Below, piece by piece: positions 36,173 through 42,367 of a stretch of DNA of 42,367 nt. The stretch is taken from the NCBI GenBank assembly GCA_905235475.1, contig CAJOLU010000006.1:1-42367 (forward strand), read 5' to 3'. Every line of letters starts with the position of its first letter. Within the stretch, counting starts at the first letter, position 1. The notes beneath the pieces were generated by a model. The model was given only the letters and a program-made list of their open reading frames with translations, searched no databases and had not been told where the DNA came from. Source of the DNA: an uncultured Clostridia bacterium. Its GTDB lineage: Bacteria; Bacillota; Clostridia; Christensenellales; UBA1242. The translations under genes and the position numbers were made by a program.

Positions 36173-36489
36173 TGAAAAACAAGAAGATTTATGAGATACT
36201 ACTTCGTTATTCAACTGATGATGACACAGGTGTTGACAGCTATGTAACTGACACTTACGAAAAAGCAGTCAAAAAATTCAATGAAATAATACTAGAAGAA
36301 AAAAACGATATTTCTTGGATTACAAATGCTTTTGAAAGCGAAGAAACATTAAAAAATTATGAATTCGATACTAACATAGATTTTGAATACCCTGATAACG
36401 AAGAACACGAGTTGTACTGGGAAATTACAGACAAATATGATTGGTATCATCACGACTATTTAGAACTTAGAATAAAGGAGATTATATAA
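36172..36489 (+). CDS. Very acidic small protein, possible DNA mimic
   Basis: 105 residues with about 28 Asp/Glu against 12 Lys/Arg by hand count, spread along the chain (FDTNIDFEYPDNEEHELYWE). It has many aromatic residues, as ArdA does, but no ArdA motif. No family recognised. It overlaps both neighbours by one base (TAATG junctions), so the three are translated together. A DNA-mimic or nuclease-inhibitor role is inference from charge and context only. Confidence 0.6.
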   Translation: MKNKKIYEILLRYSTDDDTGVDSYVTDTYEKAVKKFNEIILEEKNDISWITNAFESEETLKNYEFDTNIDFEYPDNEEHELYWEITDKYDWYHHDYLELRIKEII

Positions 36490-36695
36490 TGAAACCATTT
36501 AAAACTTATGCCTATATTTACTCTTTAAACAAGGGTAAGATTGACTCCACCGAACAAGATGAAGTGGAAATAATTGAAGAACTACCGAATAATCAATACA
36601 AAGCTAAATATCGTGGTATATTATGCACTGCGATATTTAATGGCTTTAATTGTTGTTATTATGTAGATGACATATATGGAATTATAAAGGAGTAA
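36489..36695 (+). CDS. Small unknown protein
   Basis: 68 residues with a compact strand-rich pattern (KTYAYIYSLNKGKIDSTEQD, then EVEIIEELPNNQYKAKYRGI) and a CC pair near the end (NCCYYVDDIYG). No family recognised. AAGGAG (36475-36480) is in the end of the previous gene; the start overlaps that gene's stop by one base. An SH3- or Tudor-like small barrel is possible but only a guess. Confidence 0.6.
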   Translation: MKPFKTYAYIYSLNKGKIDSTEQDEVEIIEELPNNQYKAKYRGILCTAIFNGFNCCYYVDDIYGIIKE

Positions 36696-36699
36696 AACT

Positions 36700-36942
36700 A
36701 TGAAAAATATTAAAGAAATAAAACCAATACTAACTGCTCTATATTGCATCAACTTTACAAATGAAAATAAAGACGAAGATATAAACAAAATTCTAAAATA
36801 TGCTTTTAATCGTATTTTAGATAGCAATACAAACTTACTAACACTTGCTTGTGTTGGTAGAACTAAAGAAGATATTATGAAAGAAATAAACCAATTACTT
36901 GCTGAAGATACACAGTATAAAGGTGGTGAACAAAATGACTAA
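36700..36942 (+). CDS. Small unknown helical protein
   Basis: 80 residues, apparently helical, with a hydrophobic core segment (PILTALYCINFTNENKDEDI and LLTLACVGRTKEDIMKEINQ). No family recognised. AAGGAG overlaps the stop of the gene before. Its last eight bases overlap the next coding region. Confidence 0.55.
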   Translation: MKNIKEIKPILTALYCINFTNENKDEDINKILKYAFNRILDSNTNLLTLACVGRTKEDIMKEINQLLAEDTQYKGGEQND

Positions 36943-37297
36943 ATTAGAAGATTTAAAAAAGTATTTGAATTATGAGTTTTCATCTGGTAGTTATACTGGT
37001 GAAGATTACAAAACTTTTGAAAGAAAATATATAAACTATTTAAAAACAATAGCACAAGAAAATGGCTGGAGATTTGTGAGTGCGTTAAAAAATCACTACG
37101 AATTTTCAGCTTTTTTAGAAGTTAATTATCACTTCATCTATTTAAGTATTAGTGATGTTAGATACTTTCAAAATGAATGGTATAACAACATACTGATTAG
37201 AACAGCAAAATCTGATAGGGATTACACTGGTGGTTCTAATCATTATACTGACCTACCGAATCTAACAAATAACATATTAAACTTAGCAAGGAGTTGA
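36935..37297 (+). CDS. Small unknown protein
   Basis: 120 residues from ATG 36935; an ATG at 36899 in frame lacks a site, whereas AAAGGTGG precedes 36935. The sequence begins with a helix (KLEDLKKYLNYEFSSGSYTG) and then FERKYINYLKTIAQENGWRF, and has a strand-rich centre (FSAFLEVNYHFIYLSISDVR). It ends in TGA. No family recognised; the length and layout recall single-strand or nuclease-binding accessory proteins but nothing diagnostic is visible. Confidence 0.6.
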   Translation: MTKLEDLKKYLNYEFSSGSYTGEDYKTFERKYINYLKTIAQENGWRFVSALKNHYEFSAFLEVNYHFIYLSISDVRYFQNEWYNNILIRTAKSDRDYTGGSNHYTDLPNLTNNILNLARS

Positions 37298-37298
37298 T

Positions 37299-37550
37299 AT
37301 GATATTAAATAACAAATATGGCTATAAAGTATGCTATGAAGAAAATAAAAATAATAAGTTAAAAGTGCATTTGGTTACAAACAGTTTTGACTTAGCTATA
37401 TGGGAAATAAAGTATTATTTAAGATACCCACAAAGAGATAGAAAAGATAACCACCTACTTGTAAAACCTATATGGCACTTGTTAGAAGTAAAAAATAGAA
37501 ATGAATACAATAAGTTATGGAAAGGTTGTCCGTTTACGGATGACCTTTAA
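37299..37550 (+). CDS. Small basic unknown protein
   Basis: 83 residues, more basic than its neighbours (YYLRYPQRDRKDNHLLVKPI), with a strand-helix-strand start (YGYKVCYEENKNNKLKVHLV). AAGGAG before ATG 37299, one base after the previous stop. The NHLLVKPIWHLLEVKNRNEY segment looks conserved-like but no family is recognised. Confidence 0.6.
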   Translation: MILNNKYGYKVCYEENKNNKLKVHLVTNSFDLAIWEIKYYLRYPQRDRKDNHLLVKPIWHLLEVKNRNEYNKLWKGCPFTDDL

Positions 37551-37570
37551 TGCTTTTTAAGGAGATTAAA

Positions 37571-38455
37571 ATGTATAAATTAAATTTAGAAACTAAAACA
37601 AAAGAACAAGAACTAATAAAAGAATACTTGCAAAACAATGTCAGTGAAATAATCGCTGATAAAATCAATAATGGAGTTAAAATTACAAAAGACAATAAAA
37701 TGCTAATCAATAAAAAAGATTTGGTTGGCTTTATGAAATATGCTACTGAAGAAGCAAGAAAACAAGCTGAAAAAGGTTCTACTTCTGCTTGCATACATAG
37801 CGATATAGTTTTTGGTTGGGCTATGCACTACTTTGAAGAAGATAGCATTGAAGGAACGCTTTACAACGAAGATGGAACTGAATACAAAGTTGCTATTAAA
37901 ACGACACAAAAATTAACTACTAAAACAGAACCTAAAAAAGAACCTTCTAAACAAGCAACTCTATTTGACTTTATGTTAAATGGCAATAAAGAAGAAATTG
38001 ATGATTGTGAAAAAAACGAAGGACAAAAAGAAATTTCACAAAACACGCAAAAAACGCAAGAAAAAAGCGAAAAAACTGCAAAAATAAGTGAATATTATGA
38101 AAAATATCACGAACAAGAGTTATCTTACCCGAATATCGTAGTTTTGATTAGAATGGGAGATTTCTATGAAGCATATAACGAAAATGCAGAAAAAATCGCT
38201 AATATTTTAGATTTAGTTCTTACTTCAAAAGATGTTGGACTTGATAGCAAAGTTAAACTTGCTGGATTTCCATACCATGTAAAAGATGATTATTGCAATA
38301 GATTAAGTGAGCAATATGACATCATGATACTTGAAAATGGAACACAAAACTTTATTAAGAAAAAACAACTTGAATTAGAACAAACAAAGACATTTGATAA
38401 ATACACACTAAAAACTATTGCATCACTTCTTGATGGCAAGGTTGTTATAAAATAA
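37571..38455 (+). CDS. PcfK-like protein fused to a MutS domain I
   Basis: 294 residues. Residues about 12-108 match the PcfK-like domain of conjugative elements (IADKINNGVKITKDNKMLIN, then FGWAMHYFEEDSIEGTLYNE). A charged linker contains QATLFDF (129-135), which fits the QxxLF sliding-clamp-binding pattern. Residues about 172-258 match MutS domain I, including the mismatch-reading F-x-E motif as F198-Y-E200 in RMGDFYEAYNENAEK and AGFPYH (231-236). The MutS connector, clamp and ATPase parts are absent. ATG 37550 is in frame, but AAGGAG sits before ATG 37571. PcfJ follows 11 bases later. A role at replicating or transferred element DNA is inferred. Confidence 0.75.
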   Translation: MYKLNLETKTKEQELIKEYLQNNVSEIIADKINNGVKITKDNKMLINKKDLVGFMKYATEEARKQAEKGSTSACIHSDIVFGWAMHYFEEDSIEGTLYNEDGTEYKVAIKTTQKLTTKTEPKKEPSKQATLFDFMLNGNKEEIDDCEKNEGQKEISQNTQKTQEKSEKTAKISEYYEKYHEQELSYPNIVVLIRMGDFYEAYNENAEKIANILDLVLTSKDVGLDSKVKLAGFPYHVKDDYCNRLSEQYDIMILENGTQNFIKKKQLELEQTKTFDKYTLKTIASLLDGKVVIK

Positions 38456-38465
38456 GGAGTTAATT

Positions 38466-39785
38466 ATGATTACAGAAAAAGATATTAAAGATATACCAAA
38501 GTATATGATAGAAAGAATAAAACAAAAAGATAAACACGACTTTCCTTATGGAGATAGTACAAGAAGATTTTACTCATACTTAACTAAGTTTAATGGCGAG
38601 CTTGCAAAGATTACAGTTGCTGTTAGAAATAGATATGGAAAATGGTATTGCAAACAAGTTGCTGTGCATGGCATACATAACGATAAATGCTTTATTAAAG
38701 ATATTATATTCTATCAAATAAGTGGTTACATAGTTGGTTGGTTTAGCGAAGGACTAACCAAAGAACCTAAATGGTGGGAAAGCGATAATTGGGATTGGAA
38801 TGACGATAAATACTTTGATCCATACGCACCTGTTATCAACCCAGAATTTGCACTTAAATTTAAAGAATATAAATATAGTCAAGCAGATAGATACCCATAT
38901 TGCAACATATTGAAATACTTGCGAACTTATGAAAAATATCCACAAGCTGAATACTTGATGAAAATGAATTTAGTAAATTATGCAACAAGTAAAACTATTT
39001 TAAGAAAGATAGCAAAAGATAAAAAGTTTAGAACTTGGCTTATTAGAAATTCGGCTGAAATTGCACTGAAAGACTATTATGTATCTACAATTTTGAAAGC
39101 ATATAAAGAAAACAAAAATTTAGAGTTCGTACAACAATTTGAAGCGTTTAATAAAACATTTATGCACAGTGATAAATACTTACCTATCAAGAAAGCATTT
39201 AATGGAAACATTGAGCGCTTTTTTCTTTATCTAAAATCACAAGGAACACACGATTATACCTCTTATTACGATTATCTAAATGCTTGCGAAAAACTAGGTT
39301 TAGATATGACAAAAGATAAAAACTTAGTACCACATGATTTTAAGTTTTGGCACGATACAAGAATAAATGAATACAACTCTAAAAAAGCAGAGATTGACAG
39401 AAAAGAACGAGCAAAGTTTTACAAACAATTTGAAGATGTTGCAAACAAGTATTTATCTATGCAAAGGGAAATGAAAGATAACTATGTAGTGATAATAGCA
39501 AAATCGCCAGCAGATTTAATAAATGAAGGCAATAAACTTCATCACTGCGTTGGATGTATGGGATACGACCAAAAATTTATTAAAGAACAAAGTTTAATAT
39601 TCTTTGTGAGATTAAAAGCAGAACAAGATACTCCACTCGTTACGGTAGAATATTCGCTTGATACACACAGAATTTTACAATGTCGTGCTGAACATAATAC
39701 AACACCAAATAATGAGATTATGGAGTTTGTAAACAAAAAATGGCTACCTTACGCCAATAGAAAGTTAAGGCAAATTGCAATATAA
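38466..39785 (+). CDS. PcfJ-like protein
   Basis: 439 residues. The C-terminal part has the PcfJ hallmark from residue 353: NEGNKLHHCVG, then SLIFFVRLKAEQDTPLVTVE and ILQCRAEHN. The N-terminal two-thirds is helical with many Tyr and Lys. PcfJ is named from the pCF10 conjugative plasmid of Enterococcus, where pcfJ lies in the transfer region; the biochemical role is not established. The stop of the PcfK-MutS gene is fused with the ribosome site (TAAGGAG) for this one, so the two proteins are co-made and probably function together. Confidence 0.82.
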   Translation: MITEKDIKDIPKYMIERIKQKDKHDFPYGDSTRRFYSYLTKFNGELAKITVAVRNRYGKWYCKQVAVHGIHNDKCFIKDIIFYQISGYIVGWFSEGLTKEPKWWESDNWDWNDDKYFDPYAPVINPEFALKFKEYKYSQADRYPYCNILKYLRTYEKYPQAEYLMKMNLVNYATSKTILRKIAKDKKFRTWLIRNSAEIALKDYYVSTILKAYKENKNLEFVQQFEAFNKTFMHSDKYLPIKKAFNGNIERFFLYLKSQGTHDYTSYYDYLNACEKLGLDMTKDKNLVPHDFKFWHDTRINEYNSKKAEIDRKERAKFYKQFEDVANKYLSMQREMKDNYVVIIAKSPADLINEGNKLHHCVGCMGYDQKFIKEQSLIFFVRLKAEQDTPLVTVEYSLDTHRILQCRAEHNTTPNNEIMEFVNKKWLPYANRKLRQIAI

Positions 39786-39796
39786 GGAGATTAAAA

Positions 39797-40063
39797 ATGA
39801 CAAAGAAAGAATTAAATAAACTATCGTTTGAAGATGCTGTTGAAAAACTTGAACAAGAAAAAGACCAAATAACAACTTATGATTGTTTGAAAGATTTTGC
39901 TATTAAAAGCATAAACGAAGATATGTTGTTTTTAGCAATTCATATTTTACAGGCAATAGATAATAACACAGCAGATTATTACGATTATGACTATTGTATG
40001 GGAACACTTGATACCCCAACACCAATAAAAACAAAAGAAGATTTAGAAGATTATTTAGATTAA
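39797..40063 (+). CDS. Small very acidic unknown protein
   Basis: 88 residues with about 21 Asp/Glu against 9 Lys. A helical start (KKELNKLSFEDAVEKLEQEK) is followed by YDYDYCMGTL and an acidic end. It resembles small exodeoxyribonuclease-VII-small-subunit-like openings (LSFEDAVEKLEQ), but the rest does not fit, so I leave it unnamed. TAAGGAGATTAAAA joins it to pcfJ. Confidence 0.6.
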   Translation: MTKKELNKLSFEDAVEKLEQEKDQITTYDCLKDFAIKSINEDMLFLAIHILQAIDNNTADYYDYDYCMGTLDTPTPIKTKEDLEDYLD

Positions 40064-40077
40064 GGAGATTAAGAAAG

Positions 40078-40401
40078 ATGAACAATTATTACAGAGTTAC
40101 AGCATATTACAAAAATGAAGATTTAAGTTTCATTGTAGATAGCAATGGACTATTTGAAAAACTATGGGAATTTAGTGCTTATTTAGTTGAAAAGGATATT
40201 GATATTATTGAAGTATCAAAAGAAGAAAATATGCTTGATGTTAATATCTCGCCAGCAGAAGAAGACACAGAACACTTTATCTTACGAGCAATAGCCGATG
40301 GGAAGCCAGAATATATCAATCAAGTTATAGATGGCACAACCTATAAGGCAATCAAAGTTGCAGATAAGATTTATATACCAAGCAAGGAGGAAATAATATG
40401 A
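40078..40401 (+). CDS. Small acidic unknown protein of mobile-element type
   Basis: 107 residues (NNYYRVTAYYKNEDLSFIVD, then EKLWEFSAYLVEKDIDIIEV), acidic and soluble, ending in VADKIYIPSKEEII. I recall this layout in accessory genes of gut clostridial elements but cannot give a family. AAGGAG precedes ATG 40078. Its TGA stop overlaps the next ATG (ATGA). Confidence 0.6.
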   Translation: MNNYYRVTAYYKNEDLSFIVDSNGLFEKLWEFSAYLVEKDIDIIEVSKEENMLDVNISPAEEDTEHFILRAIADGKPEYINQVIDGTTYKAIKVADKIYIPSKEEII

Positions 40402-40655
40402 GAGATATACTTGAAGAAATATATGATGGCAAAGTTGATGCAGTGCATCAAAAAATGAGTTTAAGATATAAAAAAGCAAGTGATGAAGAAAATGAACTCT
40501 ATAAAAAACTAAAAGAACTTTTGCCTACTGAACTAAATGACTTGTTTGAAGAATATATATCGGCAAATGATAAAACAACAGAGTTGTTGGCAGTTGAAAG
40601 ATATAAAATTGGTTTTGAAACAGGATTACTTATTGGACTTGAAATAAAGAAATAA
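40398..40655 (+). CDS. DUF6809-like small protein
   Basis: 85 residues starting MRDILEEIYDGK, with a helical middle (KKASDEENELYKKLKELLPT) and YKIGFETGLLIGLEIKK at the end, the pattern of DUF6809 proteins of Firmicutes mobile elements. Function unknown. AAGGAGG in the previous gene's end serves it. It is the last gene of the run; a terminator begins at its stop. Confidence 0.65.
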   Translation: MRDILEEIYDGKVDAVHQKMSLRYKKASDEENELYKKLKELLPTELNDLFEEYISANDKTTELLAVERYKIGFETGLLIGLEIKK

Positions 40656-40702
40656 AAAAGGGCTGAATTTGAAAGCAAAATGCTAACAAGTTCGGCCTTT
40701 TT
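40655..40702 (+). terminator. Terminator of the accessory operon
   Basis: Imperfect 16-bp stem (40655-40671 with 40687-40702, one bulged G and two G-U pairs) with a T tail. Confidence 0.7.
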
Positions 40703-40716
40703 AAGTAATTAAAATA

Positions 40717-41661
40717 TTATAACTTACAAAACATTGGGTGTCTTTTCGATAAAAACTCTGCAAATTGCAATTGAATATCCCCAGTATTTAATTTATTATA
40801 AATTTTATCCTTATTATTATAAAAATACATAAATTCATCTTTAAATAATTTTGCTAAAAAATTACCTTTATCTTTCAAAATAACATCAGTTAAATGCAAT
40901 GGTATAACAAAATGAATATAATTCGTTGCATCCCATACATTAAAATTTAAATCATTCCTTAAATGAGCATCACAACAATTAGACAAAATAATAAAATCGA
41001 TATTTGAATATCTTGTATTATTTATATATGGATCATTTGAAAACAATCCGGTATCCATATTCATAATATAATCTAAATATTCACTAAAAGAACCAGTATT
41101 TAGGCAAAGAAGAAGAATGTTTATTGATTTATTATCAGGTTTTAAAAATTTTTCATTTGCGTTTTTTAAAAAAGTATCCAATTTTAAATCTTTAATATCA
41201 AATGATTTTGCATGTTTTCCTGTTTTATTTGAAACATTATTGATATCTATCACCAAATTTTCTATATACTTATGAAATGCTTTGTATGTAGGTGATTGTT
41301 CTTTAGGAATATTGTCATATCGATGTTCCTGTTTTATTTTTATCAAATTTGTATCATAATCATCTTCTATTATTTCAATAATTGGAGTTTTTACCTCAAT
41401 TCTTAAATTAAAAGGTTCACCGTCGTAATATATATCTACATCCTTTGGTGAATTAACTTCAGTATCATATGACAAGGATGTAAATATATTTTTCAACCAA
41501 TAATAATATATTTGCTCAGATGATGCCTGAATAAACTGTTGTTTATTAATCTTTAAATCTAAAGCTTTTCCATTATTATATTCATTATCAGTGCAAATAA
41601 TATGATAGTTATTTTTATAATCGTCTCCTAATTTTATACAAAACTTATCAAATTCTTTCAT
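40717..41661 (-). CDS. Possible PD-(D/E)xK nuclease, unknown family
   Basis: 314 residues, soluble. A helix with E49 (SSEQIYYYWLKNIF) is followed by strand-like segments with D74/D76 (KDVDIYYDG) and E89-x-K91 (LRIEVKTP), which fits the restriction-endonuclease-like PD-(D/E)xK order. The rest (from about 150) has alternating helices and strands (NILLLCLNTGSFSEYLDYIM, NIDFIILSNCCDAHL) and is not recognised. GAGGAG lies before ATG 41661. No methyltransferase is adjacent, so it is not an evident restriction pair. It is on the opposite strand to the ArdA operon. The nuclease call is weak and rests on motif order only. Confidence 0.4.
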   Translation of the reverse strand: MKEFDKFCIKLGDDYKNNYHIICTDNEYNNGKALDLKINKQQFIQASSEQIYYYWLKNIFTSLSYDTEVNSPKDVDIYYDGEPFNLRIEVKTPIIEIIEDDYDTNLIKIKQEHRYDNIPKEQSPTYKAFHKYIENLVIDINNVSNKTGKHAKSFDIKDLKLDTFLKNANEKFLKPDNKSINILLLCLNTGSFSEYLDYIMNMDTGLFSNDPYINNTRYSNIDFIILSNCCDAHLRNDLNFNVWDATNYIHFVIPLHLTDVILKDKGNFLAKLFKDEFMYFYNNKDKIYNKLNTGDIQLQFAEFLSKRHPMFCKL

Positions 41662-41678
41662 TCTATCTCCTCTAAAAT

Positions 41679-41708
41679 AAAGACCAAGAAATTAGAATCC
41701 TAGTCTTT
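41679..41708 (-). terminator. Terminator of BspA-type gene
   Basis: Stem of 10 pairs (41699-41708 with 41679-41688) that is unbroken only on the reverse strand, where the G-U pairs are allowed. It lies between the two reverse genes. Confidence 0.6.
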
Positions 41709-41718
41709 ATAAGTTTTA

Positions 41719-42367
41719 TTAATTATAAGTAATTGTTGCATTACAGTTATAAAATGCATTGGTTTTTATATTGTTTTGTGCTGTTTGATTGATTATGATT
41801 GAACTTAAATAACTACAGCCATAGAATGCATTTGCAGATATTCCTGTCGCATTTGTAATTGTTACATTCCTCAATGTCTGTGGTATGTAATACATTGGGA
41901 AATAATATTTATCAGTGCTACCACTGTAATCAATATTGTAATATCTTTGTCCTTGATATGTTAATGTAGTTGTATTTGTTGGGTATGTTGAATAACTACT
42001 TGTATATGAAGTGTTCGTTGTGCAACCAAATATGTATCCAAACAAATAACTTGAGTTTCCAGTATCTACACTTGTTGAAACATTACTTGTTTTACCAACA
42101 AATGGAAGTGTAATACTAACTAGTTTGTTGCAACCTTTGAATGCTCCTTCGCCAATACTTGTTACACTGCTTGGAACAATTATTTCTGTTACTGCCAAAC
42201 TCTGGAATGCATAAGCACCAATACTTGTAATACCACTTGTAAGAGTGAGTGTTGTTACTGCAGTATTGCCACTAAATGCATAACTTCCAATTGTTTTAAC
42301 ATTCGCTGGGATTGTTAATGTTGTAATGACATTGTTACCATAGAATGCATAACTACCAATTGAACTT
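41719..42367 (-). CDS. BspA-type leucine-rich-repeat surface protein, 3' part (5' end outside window)
   Basis: 216 residues visible; the frame stays open to the window edge, so no start codon is in view. Repeats of about 23 residues have the LRR_5/BspA pattern: IGSYAFYGNNVITTLTIPAN, then VKTIGSYAFSGNTAVTTLTL and SSVTSIGEGAFKGCNKLVSI. An island of about 60 residues rich in Tyr, Thr and Ser (about residues 82-145 of the visible part) interrupts the repeats. The C-terminus ends within a repeat (AFYNCNATITYN) without an anchor or sorting motif. BspA-like proteins are exported and bind host or bacterial surfaces; export cannot be judged here. Confidence 0.8.
   Translation of the reverse strand, partial: SSIGSYAFYGNNVITTLTIPANVKTIGSYAFSGNTAVTTLTLTSGITSIGAYAFQSLAVTEIIVPSSVTSIGEGAFKGCNKLVSITLPFVGKTSNVSTSVDTGNSSYLFGYIFGCTTNTSYTSSYSTYPTNTTTLTYQGQRYYNIDYSGSTDKYYFPMYYIPQTLRNVTITNATGISANAFYGCSYLSSIIINQTAQNNIKTNAFYNCNATITYN

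Larger units (their letters stand above)
34491..40702 (+). mobile_element. Probable ICE/plasmid-type accessory segment (boundaries unknown)
   Basis: Fourteen small same-strand genes with ArdA, PcfK-like and PcfJ proteins form a set known from conjugative elements of Firmicutes. No integrase, relaxase, type IV secretion or replication gene is visible, and no copy of the tRNA 3' end was found to mark an attachment site. Confidence 0.45.

Noticed and set aside
39797..39860. Exodeoxyribonuclease VII small subunit (xseB)
   Set aside because: Only the LSFEDAVEKLEQ opening is similar; the rest of the protein does not fit and no xseA is near.
33475..42367. Attachment-site copy of the tRNA-Ser 3' end
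   Set aside because: I looked for the T-arm and acceptor sequence again downstream and saw no second copy within the window.

Overview
The window reads as a chromosomal contig of a low-GC, endospore-forming Bacillota, most likely an uncultured gut clostridium. This is inferred from the strong A+T bias, AAGGAGG-type ribosome sites, sigma-A promoters with 17-base spacers, and the sporulation genes spoIVA, a spoVB-type flippase, a YlmC/YmxH-type PRC-barrel gene and a DUF421/DUF4363 pair next to division and wall genes. The species cannot be named from the sequence. TGA is used as a stop at several genes, so the standard bacterial code applies.

Layout. Positions 1-7650 hold the 3' part of a giant surface protein made of about 25 degenerate MBG-like beta repeats, ending in one membrane helix. 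Positions 7687-13255 hold small envelope and sporulation genes on both strands: two PRC-barrel proteins, an SPFH/zinc-ribbon protein, a DUF1858 CxxC protein, a double-LysM protein, a SpoVB-like flippase, DUF421 and DUF4363. Positions 13370-21131 are the housekeeping core: nrdR, der, plsY, murA, ftsQ/divIB, ftsA, ftsZ and a small four-helix membrane protein. After two tandem terminators come spoIVA, ftsH, a membrane-anchored unknown, an ADP-forming acyl-CoA synthetase and a PflA-like radical SAM protein. A reverse-strand pair of unrecognised genes (29103-30501) and a one-piece MacB/FtsX-type ABC transporter follow, then tRNA-Ser(GCU) at 33411-33501.

Downstream of the tRNA the character changes. 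There is a DUF4238-like gene, then a tight run of 14 small same-strand genes (34682-40655) typical of the accessory region of an integrative conjugative element or plasmid: a zinc ribbon, the antirestriction protein ArdA, several very acidic unknowns, a PcfK-like protein fused to a MutS mismatch-recognition domain, PcfJ and a DUF6809-like protein. No integrase, relaxase or secretion gene is visible, so the element is either cut by the window edge or only a fragment. The window closes with two reverse-strand genes: a possible PD-(D/E)xK nuclease and the 3' end of a BspA-type leucine-rich-repeat protein.

How the parts fit. The core links lipid synthesis (PlsY), wall precursor synthesis (MurA), Z-ring assembly (FtsZ, FtsA, FtsQ) and spore coat initiation (SpoIVA). 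The accessory run looks like an anti-defence and DNA-handling module. The best candidates for undescribed biology are the PcfK-QxxLF-MutS-I fusion, the acidic proteins beside ArdA, the unknown two-gene reverse operon, and two genes whose promoters sit so close to the start codon that leaderless mRNAs are predicted.
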